A stretch of DNA of 6,065 nt from Flavobacterium psychrophilum (GTDB lineage Bacteria > Bacteroidota > Bacteroidia > Flavobacteriales > Flavobacteriaceae). The notes under the pieces are model-generated. The model was not told the DNA's origin and did not search any database. It saw only the letters and a program-made list of their open reading frames with translations. Every line of letters begins with the position of its first letter. Positions within the stretch are counted from its first letter, which is position 1. Location of the stretch: positions 1 to 6,065 of the forward strand of contig CAMDSN010000104.1 in assembly GCA_945907225.1 (NCBI GenBank). Reading direction: 5' to 3'. Positions 1 to 6,065 of this stretch are shown piece after piece. A program made the position numbers and the translations under genes.

Positions 1-675
1 TTACTCCCCCATACTATAGTTTCGAAAAGTGATTATAAAAATATAATTCAAGAGATTAATATTTCTCGGAAAGTAAAACATAATAAATATCTTAGTTTAA
101 TTCCATTTTGTGATTTAAAAGTTTTTGAAATTGTACTATCGCAATTACCTAATGCAATTCAACTGCAAGTAAGTAATAGTTCGGCCATTCGTTATGCTCA
201 AATTTTTGATGTCAATCAATCAATAGAAGTATTTTGCAATAGGGGTACTAGTGGTATTGATGGCAGTACTTCAACAGCAATTGGAGCTGCAGTTGGAAGC
301 AAAAAAGCCACTGTTTTTATTACAGGCGATGTTGGTTTTTTTTATGACAATAACGCACTGTGGAATAATTACATACCTAAAAATTTCAAAATTATTTTAA
401 TTAACAATGGTGGGGGCGGTATTTTTAGGATATTACCCGGACATGAGGAAACAGTTGTTTTTAATACCTTTTTTGAAACATCGCACTGCTTAACTGCAGA
501 GCATTTGGCCAAAATGCACCGATTTGATTATATCACGGCAAGCAATGAAAACACCTTAAATGAAGGGTTGTTGAAATTATTTAATGATGATGAAAATCCG
601 AAGATTCTTGAGATTTTCACGCCAACACGAGAAAATCAAAAACTACTTTTAGACTATTTTTCTGCATTAGCATAA
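1..675 (+). CDS. menD: MenD, 2-succinyl-5-enolpyruvyl-6-hydroxy-3-cyclohexene-1-carboxylate synthase (C-terminal part, 5' truncated by window edge)
   Basis: Reading frame 1 is open from the first base to a TAA at 673-675, giving 224 residues, the C-terminal two fifths of a protein that is usually about 550-560 residues. MenD is a thiamine-diphosphate enzyme that joins 2-oxoglutarate (after decarboxylation) to isochorismate in cytoplasmic menaquinone synthesis. The fragment carries the family signature RGTSGIDGSTST (fragment residues 81-92) and the ThDP/metal-binding motif, beginning GD at 109-110 and ending in NNGGGGIF at 135-142, which matches the E. coli MenD region around GDLSALYDLNAL and NNNGGQIF. 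The N-terminal part, including the catalytic Glu that activates ThDP, lies outside the window. No frameshift or stop interrupts the visible part. Menaquinone is the usual respiratory quinone of flavobacteria, so the gene is expected. The next gene starts 26 bases downstream on the same strand with no visible terminator between, so cotranscription is plausible. Confidence 0.95.
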   Translation, partial: LLPHTIVSKSDYKNIIQEINISRKVKHNKYLSLIPFCDLKVFEIVLSQLPNAIQLQVSNSSAIRYAQIFDVNQSIEVFCNRGTSGIDGSTSTAIGAAVGSKKATVFITGDVGFFYDNNALWNNYIPKNFKIILINNGGGGIFRILPGHEETVVFNTFFETSHCLTAEHLAKMHRFDYITASNENTLNEGLLKLFNDDENPKILEIFTPTRENQKLLLDYFSALA

Positions 676-701
676 AATGATATATTTACTAAAAAATAAT
701 T

Positions 702-1937
702 GTGAGCAACACCAATAAACTTAAAATATTCAACGATCCAATTTATGGTTTTATCACCATTCCAAATACGTTGATTTATGATCTAATACAACATCCCTCT
801 TTTCAACGTTTACGACGCATAAGTCAAATGGGTTTGTCTTATCTGGTCTATCCTGGCGCTCATCATACCCGTTTTCATCATGCAATTGGTGCAATGCACT
901 TAATGCAAAAAGCAGTTGCTGTTCTTCGCTCAAAGGATGTTTTTATTTCAGAAGAGGAAGAAAATGCATTATATATTGCCATTTTATTGCATGACATTGG
1001 TCACGGACCATTTTCTCATACCCTAGAAAATAGTATTGTTGAGGTAAATCATGAGCAAATTTCATTGCTTTTTATGAATAAACTGAATGATGAATTTAAT
1101 GGAAACTTGACGCTAGCCATACAGATATTTAAAGGTGATTATCATCGAAAGTTTATGTTGCAATTGATATCTAGTCAACTGGACATGGATAGAATGGATT
1201 ATTTAAAAAGAGATAGTTTCTATTCAGGTGTTGCTGAAGGGAATATAAATTCAGATCGACTCATACAGATGTTGCATGTTGCAAATGATAAGTTGGTTAT
1301 TGAAGAAAAAGGGATATATTCTATTGAAAAATTTTTAGTAGCAAGACGCTTAATGTATTGGCAGGCCTATCTTCATAAAACCAGTTTGGTTGCCGAATTG
1401 ACTTTAACTAATGCTTTACAAAGAGCAAAACAATTAATCCAAAAAGGAGTTCAGCTAGAATGTAGCAAGCCGCTACGTCATTTTATGGAACAAAAAATAA
1501 CAATTAATAATTTCTCAAATAGTGATTTAAATAACTTTTCGCAATTAGATGATTTTGATGTCATTAGCGCGTTAAAAAATTGGCAGTTTTGTGATGATTA
1601 TATTTTAAACAGTTTAAGTAAAATGATAATTAATAGGGATTTGTCAAAAATTAAATTAAAAAACGAAAAATTCCCAACCACAGCTTTAGACACAATGATT
1701 ACTCAATTTGCAACCGAAAACAAATTATCACATCAAGAGGTAAAGTATTTTATTTTTAAAGGAAAAATAAAAAATCAGGCTTACAATAAAAATGCAGATC
1801 CAATAACCATTTTGAAAAAAGATAAATCGACTGAAGATGTTGTAACCTTATCTGACCAGCTGAATTTAAAAGCTTTATCTAAGCCCGTTACGAAATATTT
1901 TATATGCTATCCAAAACAACTAGATGAAAATAGCTAA
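702..1937 (+). CDS. HD-domain phosphohydrolase, SAMHD1/COG1078-like (probable dNTP triphosphohydrolase)
   Basis: This 411-residue protein belongs to the HD superfamily branch that includes human SAMHD1 and the bacterial YdhJ/COG1078 enzymes, which hydrolyse dNTPs to deoxynucleoside and triphosphate. The sequence from HPSFQRLRRI (31-40) through PGAHHTRFHHAIG (51-63) to HDIGHGPFSH (97-106) follows SAMHD1 closely. By hand alignment the metal ligands are H60, H97, D98 and D163 (SAMHD1 H167, H206, D207, D311); H106, H117 and E118 match catalytic-site H215, H233 and E234; Q42, R57 and Y167 match substrate-contacting Q149, R164 and Y315. The C-terminal half (about 190-411) is rich in Lys and Asn and I cannot assign it beyond the family. 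There is no signal peptide or membrane segment, so it should be cytoplasmic. The start is GTG: an in-frame TAA at 690-692 lies just upstream, and the first internal Met is M43, already inside the conserved core. Substrate is inferred, not shown; the physiological role in Bacteroidota is unclear. Confidence 0.88.
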   Translation: MSNTNKLKIFNDPIYGFITIPNTLIYDLIQHPSFQRLRRISQMGLSYLVYPGAHHTRFHHAIGAMHLMQKAVAVLRSKDVFISEEEENALYIAILLHDIGHGPFSHTLENSIVEVNHEQISLLFMNKLNDEFNGNLTLAIQIFKGDYHRKFMLQLISSQLDMDRMDYLKRDSFYSGVAEGNINSDRLIQMLHVANDKLVIEEKGIYSIEKFLVARRLMYWQAYLHKTSLVAELTLTNALQRAKQLIQKGVQLECSKPLRHFMEQKITINNFSNSDLNNFSQLDDFDVISALKNWQFCDDYILNSLSKMIINRDLSKIKLKNEKFPTTALDTMITQFATENKLSHQEVKYFIFKGKIKNQAYNKNADPITILKKDKSTEDVVTLSDQLNLKALSKPVTKYFICYPKQLDENS

Positions 1938-1954
1938 TAAAATTCATTTTTTTA

Positions 1955-1962
1955 TACTTTTG
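1955..1962 (+). promoter_or_regulatory. Probable Bacteroidota-type -7 promoter element for the lpxD operon
   Basis: TACTTTTG matches the TAnnTTTG -7 consensus used by the primary sigma factor of Bacteroidota exactly, and is followed by CG as is common. It lies 82 bases upstream of the lpxD start and just after the stop of the HD gene, the only gap in the window (107 bases) long enough to hold a promoter. I see no clear TTG at the expected -33 distance (about 1930-1936 reads through the end of the HD gene), so the promoter would be weak or rely on the -7 element. Transcription would begin near 1968-1971, leaving an approximately 75-base leader. Confidence 0.5.
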
Positions 1963-2015
1963 CGTAGATTAAAACAAATGGTTTACATTTAACCTATTTG
2001 AAAAACTTAAAACAT

Positions 2016-2032
2016 TCCGATATAAAATCGGA
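2016..2032 (+). promoter_or_regulatory. Small hairpin in the lpxD 5' leader
   Basis: TCCGAT (2016-2021) pairs perfectly with ATCGGA (2027-2032) around a five-base ATAAA loop: a six-base-pair stem with three G-C pairs in otherwise AT-rich sequence. It ends 12 bases before the lpxD ATG at 2045 and lies inside the leader expected from the promoter at 1955-1962. No U-run follows, so it is not a typical intrinsic terminator. It could affect ribosome access to lpxD, but function is inferred from position only, and a stem this short can arise by chance. Confidence 0.35.
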
Positions 2033-2044
2033 TGGCTCTATGAT

Positions 2045-3070
2045 ATGAAATTTACAGCCGCACAAATAGCAGAAATTCTCGAAGGTGAAGTTGTTGGCGA
2101 TGAAAATGTCGTTGTCTTTAAATTGGCAAAAATTGAAGAAGGTATTGCAGGTTCTCTAACATTTTTAGCGAATCCAAAATATGTTAACTTTATTTACTCA
2201 ACAAAGGCTACAATCACTATAGTAAATGATAATTTTATTCCGGAGCAAAGTTTAACAACTACTTTAATAAAAGTGAAAGATGCTTATCAATCATTTTCAA
2301 AATTATTAGAGTACTACAATCAAGTTAAACTAATGAAATCAGGTATTGAACAGCCTAGTGTAATTTCAGAGAATGTTATTTATGGAGACCATTTATATTT
2401 AGGAAGTTTTAGTTTTATTGGCAAAAACGTAACAATTGGACATAATGTAAAAATTTATCCAAACTGTTTTATTGGTGACAATGTCATCATTGGTGATAAT
2501 TGTATCTTTTATGCTGGGGTTAAAGTATATTCTGAAACTGAAATTGGGAATAATTGTAACTTTCATTCGGGCTGTGTAATTGGATCTGATGGTTTTGGTT
2601 TTGCGCCAACTGAAAATGGAACGTTTAGTAAGATTCCACAAATTGGAAATGTTATTATTGAAGATAACGTAGAAATTGGAGCTAACTCAACTATAGACAG
2701 GGCAACTTTAGGAACAACTTTTATAAGAAGTGGTGTTAAATTAGACAATCATATTCAGGTAGCTCACAATGTTGAAATTGGAGAGAATACTGTAATTGCT
2801 GCTCAAACTGGAATTGCTGGATCAACAAAAATTGGCAATAATTGTTTTATTGGTGGGCAAGTTGGAATTGCAGGACATATCACTATTGGTAATAATGTTA
2901 GAATTCAGGCGCAGTCAGGAGTTGGCAAAAATATAAATGATGGCGAAGTGATACAAGGAAGTCCATCTTTTGGATATTCTGATTACAGTAAATCTTATGT
3001 TCATTTTAAAAATTTGCCAAAGATTGTAAATGATATTCATGAAATACAAAAAAAAATAACAATTAAATAA
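2045..3070 (+). CDS. lpxD: LpxD, UDP-3-O-(3-hydroxyacyl)glucosamine N-acyltransferase
   Basis: LpxD catalyses the third step of lipid A synthesis: it transfers a 3-hydroxyacyl chain from acyl carrier protein to the 2-amino group of UDP-3-O-acyl-glucosamine, in the cytoplasm as a trimer. The 341 residues match the family length. An N-terminal uridine-binding domain (about 1-95) carries the [11 protein letters not shown] motif (36-46). From about 105 to 300 the protein is a left-handed beta helix of hexapeptide repeats such as IGDNVI and IGNNCF. The catalytic histidine is H241 in the QVAHNVEIG segment, aligning with H239 of E. coli LpxD in [18 protein letters not shown] just before it is also characteristic. 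A short helical tail (about 320-341) closes the protein. ATG at 2045 gives the usual MKF start. It is the first gene after the only sizeable gap and lies 7 bases from lpxC-fabZ, so it probably heads the operon. A second LpxD-like gene begins at 5851. Confidence 0.95.
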   Translation: MKFTAAQIAEILEGEVVGDENVVVFKLAKIEEGIAGSLTFLANPKYVNFIYSTKATITIVNDNFIPEQSLTTTLIKVKDAYQSFSKLLEYYNQVKLMKSGIEQPSVISENVIYGDHLYLGSFSFIGKNVTIGHNVKIYPNCFIGDNVIIGDNCIFYAGVKVYSETEIGNNCNFHSGCVIGSDGFGFAPTENGTFSKIPQIGNVIIEDNVEIGANSTIDRATLGTTFIRSGVKLDNHIQVAHNVEIGENTVIAAQTGIAGSTKIGNNCFIGGQVGIAGHITIGNNVRIQAQSGVGKNINDGEVIQGSPSFGYSDYSKSYVHFKNLPKIVNDIHEIQKKITIK

Positions 3071-3077
3071 AATAAAA

Positions 3078-4463
3078 ATGGTTAAACAAAAAACCATCAT
3101 TAACGAAATTTCGCTTACTGGTGTTGGTCTCCATACAGGTAAAGAAGTAACGATGACATTTAAACCTGCACCAATTAATAATGGATATTCCTTTGTTAGA
3201 GTTGATCTTGAAGGCTCCCCAATTATAGAAGCAGATGCTAGTTATGTAGTTAACACACAAAGAGGAACTAATCTTGAAAAATTAGGTGTTAAAATTCAAA
3301 CTTCTGAGCATGTTTTAGCTGCATTTGTTGGGTGCGATGTTGATAATGTAATAATTGAATTGAATGCCTCTGAACCCCCAATCATGGATGGTTCTTCAAA
3401 ATATTTTGTTGAGGCAATTGAAAAAGCAGGTGTTATAGAACAAGATGCTGAGCGGAATTATTATGTAGTTAAAGAAGTAATTTCATTTTTGGACGAATCA
3501 ACTGGCAGCGAGATTTTATTGATGCCTTCAGAAGATTATCAGGTTACTGCGATGGTTGATTTTGGAACTAAAGTATTAGGAACTCAAAATGCCTCTATAA
3601 AAAGTATAACTGAGTTTAAGTCTGAGATAGCGAATTCTCGTACCTTTAGTTTTCTTCACGAATTAGAATCTTTATTAGATAACGGATTAATAAAAGGTGG
3701 CGATTTAAATAATGCTATTGTTTATGTTGATAAAGAAATATCACCAAAAACACTTGAAAATTTAAAAATAGCATTTGGAAAAGATTCAATCTCTGTTAAA
3801 CCTAATGGAATACTTGACAACTTAACCCTACATTATCCAAACGAAGCTGCCCGTCACAAATTATTAGACGTGATTGGTGATTTAGCACTCGTAGGTACAA
3901 GAATTAAAGGTAAAGTTATCGCGAATAAACCAGGTCATTTTGTCAACACACAGTTTGCTAAAAAATTAGCTAAAATGATAAAAATTGAACAAAAGAATCA
4001 CGTTCCTAACTATAATTTAAACCTTGAACCATTAATGGATATTCATAAAATTATGAGTATTCTTCCACACAGACCTCCTTTTTTATTTATTGATAGAATA
4101 ATTGAAATGTCGGAAAAACATGTTGTTGGAATGAAAAATGTAACCATGAATGAAACTTTTTTTGTGGGTCATTTTCCTGGTGCTCCAGTAATGCCAGGGG
4201 TAATAATTGTTGAGGCTATGGCTCAAACAGGAGGTGTTCTAATTTTAAGTTCAGTACCGGATCCTGAGAATTATTTAACGTACTTCATGAAAATTGATAA
4301 TGTTAAATTTAAACACAAAGTTTTACCAGGCGATACTTTAGTATTCAAATGTGATTTAATTTCGCCAATTAGAAGAGGAATTTGCCACATGCAAGCCAAT
4401 GCATATGCTAATGGAAAGTTAGTGGCCGAAGCAGAATTAATGGCACAAATAGCAAAAAAATAA
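3078..4463 (+). CDS. lpxC/fabZ: Bifunctional LpxC-FabZ: UDP-3-O-acyl-N-acetylglucosamine deacetylase / 3-hydroxyacyl-ACP dehydratase
   Basis: One uninterrupted frame of 461 codons encodes two enzymes. Residues 1 to about 305 are LpxC, the zinc deacetylase that commits UDP-3-O-acyl-GlcNAc to lipid A. Zinc ligands are H78 (in SEHVLAAFVG, with catalytic E77), H260 and D264 (in RHKLLDVIGD); H287 in KPGHFVN matches catalytic H265 of E. coli. Residues about 318-461 are FabZ, which dehydrates 3-hydroxyacyl-ACP to trans-2-enoyl-ACP in fatty acid elongation. It shows ILPHRPPFLFIDR (328-340), catalytic H365 in VGHFPGAPVMPG, and E379 in VEAMAQ. Both active sites look complete. The linker (about 305-318) is short, without an internal stop or an obvious second start. 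The fusion is known from Bacteroidota. The gene lies 7 bases after lpxD and 6 before lpxA, with AATAAAA directly before the ATG and no Shine-Dalgarno sequence. Confidence 0.96.
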   Translation: MVKQKTIINEISLTGVGLHTGKEVTMTFKPAPINNGYSFVRVDLEGSPIIEADASYVVNTQRGTNLEKLGVKIQTSEHVLAAFVGCDVDNVIIELNASEPPIMDGSSKYFVEAIEKAGVIEQDAERNYYVVKEVISFLDESTGSEILLMPSEDYQVTAMVDFGTKVLGTQNASIKSITEFKSEIANSRTFSFLHELESLLDNGLIKGGDLNNAIVYVDKEISPKTLENLKIAFGKDSISVKPNGILDNLTLHYPNEAARHKLLDVIGDLALVGTRIKGKVIANKPGHFVNTQFAKKLAKMIKIEQKNHVPNYNLNLEPLMDIHKIMSILPHRPPFLFIDRIIEMSEKHVVGMKNVTMNETFFVGHFPGAPVMPGVIIVEAMAQTGGVLILSSVPDPENYLTYFMKIDNVKFKHKVLPGDTLVFKCDLISPIRRGICHMQANAYANGKLVAEAELMAQIAKK

Positions 4464-4469
4464 TAAAAT

Positions 4470-5252
4470 ATGAATCAACCTTTAGCTTACGTACATCCAG
4501 GAGCAAAAATTGCCAAAAATGTTGTTATTGAACCTTTTACAACCATTCATAATAATGTAGTTATAGGTGATGGAACCTGGATTGGCTCCAATGTGACTAT
4601 TATGGAAGGCGCGAGAATAGGAAAAAATTGCAACATTTTTCCAGGGGCTGTAATTTCTGCTGTTCCTCAAGATTTGAAATTTGGTGGTGAAGAATCTTTA
4701 GCTGTAATTGGTGATAATGTTACAATTAGAGAATGTGTTACTATTAATCGTGGTACAATAGCATCAGGTCAAACAACAATTGGAAATAATTGTCTAATTA
4801 TGGCAACTGCGCATATTGCTCACGATTGTCATATTGGTGACAATGCAATTATAGTAAACGGAGTGGCTTTGGCTGGTCATGTTATTGTAGGTAATTTTGC
4901 AATTATTGGCGGATTAGCAGCTATTCATCAATTTATTCAAATAGGAGATCACGCTATGGTTTCCGGTGGTTCTCTAGTTAGGAAAGATGTTCCTCCATAT
5001 ACTAAAGCTGCAAAAGAACCTTTATCTTATGTTGGGATTAATTCAGTCGGATTAAGACGTAGAGGATATTCCTCAGAAAAGATTAGGGAAATACAAGACA
5101 TTTATAGAATTCTGTATCAAAAAAATTATAATACATCACAAGCGGTTGGAATTATCGAAGCTGAAATGTCAGCCTCACCAGAACGAGATGAGATTTTAGA
5201 TTTTATCAGAAATTCGTCTAGAGGAATAATGAAGGGATATTCAGGTACATAA
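4470..5252 (+). CDS. lpxA: LpxA, acyl-ACP--UDP-N-acetylglucosamine O-acyltransferase
   Basis: LpxA performs the first step of lipid A synthesis, moving a 3-hydroxyacyl chain from ACP to the 3-OH of UDP-GlcNAc. The 260 residues match the family length (262 in E. coli). Hexapeptide repeats forming a left-handed beta helix run from about residue 8 to 175, followed by a helical C-terminal domain with the conserved GLRRRGYS (194-201). Catalytic H118 and its neighbour H115 lie in TAHIAHDC, aligning with E. coli H125 and H122; H137 (LAGH) and H153 (AIHQF) match H144 and H160; PQDLKFGGE (66-74) is the usual UDP-sugar loop. G166 aligns with G173, the E. coli acyl-length ruler, so the pocket should admit a long chain. 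The start is ATG six bases after the lpxC-fabZ stop, placing both in one transcript. Confidence 0.96.
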   Translation: MNQPLAYVHPGAKIAKNVVIEPFTTIHNNVVIGDGTWIGSNVTIMEGARIGKNCNIFPGAVISAVPQDLKFGGEESLAVIGDNVTIRECVTINRGTIASGQTTIGNNCLIMATAHIAHDCHIGDNAIIVNGVALAGHVIVGNFAIIGGLAAIHQFIQIGDHAMVSGGSLVRKDVPPYTKAAKEPLSYVGINSVGLRRRGYSSEKIREIQDIYRILYQKNYNTSQAVGIIEAEMSASPERDEILDFIRNSSRGIMKGYSGT

Positions 5253-5281
5253 AAAATAAAAATTATTAAAAATAAATAAAA
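5253..5281 (+). promoter_or_regulatory. A/T-only leader before efp (Shine-Dalgarno-free translation start region)
   Basis: All 29 bases between the lpxA stop and the efp ATG are A or T; there is no G or C, so no Shine-Dalgarno pairing is possible. The last bases read AATAAATAAAA directly before the ATG. Flavobacteria are known to initiate mostly without Shine-Dalgarno pairing and to favour A-rich, unstructured start regions, so this looks like a strong initiation context for a translation factor. I see no TAnnTTTG promoter element here, so efp is probably read from the lpxD operon transcript. Confidence 0.5.
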
Positions 5282-5848
5282 ATGGCATCTACATCAGATA
5301 TTAGAAACGGATTATGCATTAAATTCAATCATGATATTTATAAAATCATCGAATTTCTTCACGTTAAACCTGGGAAAGGTCCAGCGTTTGTAAGGACTAA
5401 GTTAAGAAGTTTGACGAACGGGAAAGTATTGGACAATACCTTTTCGGCTGGACATAAGATTGAAGAAGTTCGTGTAGAAACTCAAAATTTTCAATATTTA
5501 TATGCAGAAGGCGATCAGTTTCATTTTATGAATACGGAGTCATACGAACAAATTACTTTAGAAAAAAAAGTACTTGATGCATCCGATTTATTGAAAGAAG
5601 GAACAATCGTAATGGTTCAGATTAATACTGAAACAGATTTGCCTCTTTCTGTAGACATGCCAGCATCCATTGTTTTGGAAGTTACTTATGCTGAGCCAGG
5701 CGTTAAGGGAAACACAGCAACAAATGCTACTAAACCTGCGAAAGTAGAAACAGGTGCTTCAGTTAATGTACCATTATTCATCAATGAAGGCGATAAAATT
5801 AAAATAGACACAGCAACAGGTTCTTACATGGAACGTGTAAAAGAATAG
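5282..5848 (+). CDS. efp: Elongation factor P
   Basis: EF-P binds ribosomes stalled between the P and E sites, especially at consecutive prolines, and promotes peptide bond formation. The 188-residue protein has the family's three-domain length. The N-terminal KOW-like domain (about 1-63) carries the loop KPGKGPAF (29-36); K32 at its tip aligns with K34 of E. coli, the residue that is modified in many bacteria. OB-type domains II and III follow, and the EF-P family signature occurs in full from K151 to G170 (KPAKVETG ... VNVPLFINEG). No modification enzyme (EpmA, EpmB, EarP or YmfI type) is visible here, so the state of K32 is unknown. The gene sits 29 bases after lpxA and 2 bases before the second lpxD-like gene, which places it within the lipid A cluster, an order I recognise from flavobacteria. 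Confidence 0.97.
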   Translation: MASTSDIRNGLCIKFNHDIYKIIEFLHVKPGKGPAFVRTKLRSLTNGKVLDNTFSAGHKIEEVRVETQNFQYLYAEGDQFHFMNTESYEQITLEKKVLDASDLLKEGTIVMVQINTETDLPLSVDMPASIVLEVTYAEPGVKGNTATNATKPAKVETGASVNVPLFINEGDKIKIDTATGSYMERVKE

Positions 5849-5850
5849 TT

Positions 5851-6065
5851 TTGAAGTTTTTAAGAACACATAGTTTAAAAGAAATAGCCACTATTATTGG
5901 TTGTAAATATATTGGCGATGATCAATTTCCTGTTGATGGCATGAATGAGATTCATGTTGTTTCACCAGGCGATATAGTATTTGTAGATCATCCAAAATAT
6001 TATGAAAAAGCTCTTCAATCTGCAGCTACAATTATTTTAATAAATAAAGAAGTTGATTGTCCAGT
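5851..6065 (+). CDS. Second LpxD-like N-acyltransferase paralogue (N-terminal part, 3' truncated by window edge)
   Basis: An open frame starts two bases after the efp stop and runs off the right edge after 71 codons. Its product begins MKFLRTHSLKEIA and contains SPGDIVFVDHPKYY (about 39-52) followed by ATIILINK, the pattern of the LpxD N-terminal uridine-binding domain; the equivalent part of the first LpxD reads [12 protein letters not shown] and ATITIVND. The proposed start is TTG at 5851: no ATG, GTG or TTG occurs in frame between the upstream in-frame stop (5800-5802) and this codon, and the next ATG (5941) would remove 30 residues of the domain. TTG also restores the MKF start seen in the first LpxD. 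The catalytic beta-helix lies outside the window, so activity cannot be judged. It may be a second acyltransferase of different specificity or act on another UDP-sugar. The two-base gap suggests translational coupling to efp. Confidence 0.82.
   Translation, partial: MKFLRTHSLKEIATIIGCKYIGDDQFPVDGMNEIHVVSPGDIVFVDHPKYYEKALQSAATIILINKEVDCP

Noticed and set aside
677..718. Short upstream frame (ATG at 677, 13 codons) overlapping the GTG start of the HD gene
   Set aside because: Too short and in AT-rich spacer; it could in principle act as a leader peptide but nothing supports it beyond one ATG.
1938..1953. A-run and T-run (AAAA TTCA TTTT) after the HD gene as a possible terminator
   Set aside because: The stem would be only A-T pairs and far too weak for an intrinsic terminator; it more likely reflects the AT-rich promoter region.
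2399..2748. Minus-strand open frames of 80 and 61 codons opposite lpxD
   Set aside because: They lie wholly opposite hexapeptide-repeat codons of lpxD, show no recognisable domain and arise naturally from the repetitive codon pattern.
2390..2950. Repeated ATTGGTRAYAAT-like DNA words within lpxD, also seen in lpxA
   Set aside because: These encode the IGDN/IGNN turns of the left-handed beta helix; they are protein repeats in coding sequence, not a CRISPR or regulatory repeat.
2915..3260. Minus-strand open frames of 61 and 65 codons across the lpxD / lpxC-fabZ junction
   Set aside because: Hydrophobic, low-complexity translations opposite two well-supported genes; no promoter or conserved motif supports them.
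4482..4670. Minus-strand open frame of 62 codons opposite lpxA
   Set aside because: Shadow of lpxA hexapeptide repeats with no recognisable protein feature.
1..6065. Search for a new defence, mobile or biosynthetic system
   Set aside because: Every substantial open frame on the + strand belongs to a known family and order fits conserved Bacteroidota housekeeping; no inverted terminal repeats, integrase, transposase, CRISPR spacing or tRNA-like fold was seen.

Overview
The window is an AT-rich stretch of chromosome from a Gram-negative bacterium of the phylum Bacteroidota, most likely a member of the Flavobacteriaceae. Four things point there: the fused lpxC-fabZ gene; the order lpxD / lpxC-fabZ / lpxA / efp / second lpxD-like gene; start codons preceded by A-rich sequence rather than a Shine-Dalgarno motif; and a TAnnTTTG-type promoter element upstream of lpxD. 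All genes lie on the + strand and are packed tightly. The assignment rests on recalled family features, not on a database search.

Layout. Positions 1-675 are the 3' part of menD (menaquinone biosynthesis), cut by the left edge. After 26 bases comes an HD-domain phosphohydrolase (702-1937, GTG start) of the SAMHD1/COG1078 type, with every catalytic position I could align present. A 107-base gap (1938-2044) holds a probable promoter and a small GC-rich hairpin just before lpxD. Then follow lpxD (2045-3070), lpxC-fabZ (3078-4463), lpxA (4470-5252), efp (5282-5848) and the first 71 codons of a second lpxD-like gene (5851 to the right edge, TTG start). Gaps from lpxD onward are 7, 6, 29 and 2 bases, so this is very probably one operon.

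How the genes work together. LpxA, LpxC and LpxD catalyse the first three committed steps of lipid A synthesis: O-acylation of UDP-GlcNAc, deacetylation, then N-acylation. FabZ dehydrates 3-hydroxyacyl-ACP, the same acyl donor LpxA and LpxD use, so fusing it to LpxC physically joins the two competing routes to phospholipid and lipid A. EF-P, a translation factor for proline-rich stalls, sits inside the operon without an obvious biochemical link. The second LpxD-like protein has a recognisable LpxD N-terminal domain but an unknown role.

I see no mobile element, CRISPR array, tRNA, rRNA, phage gene or defence system. This is a conserved housekeeping region. The points worth a second look are the uncharacterised HD hydrolase, the duplicated LpxD, the lpxD leader hairpin, and the unusual start codons.
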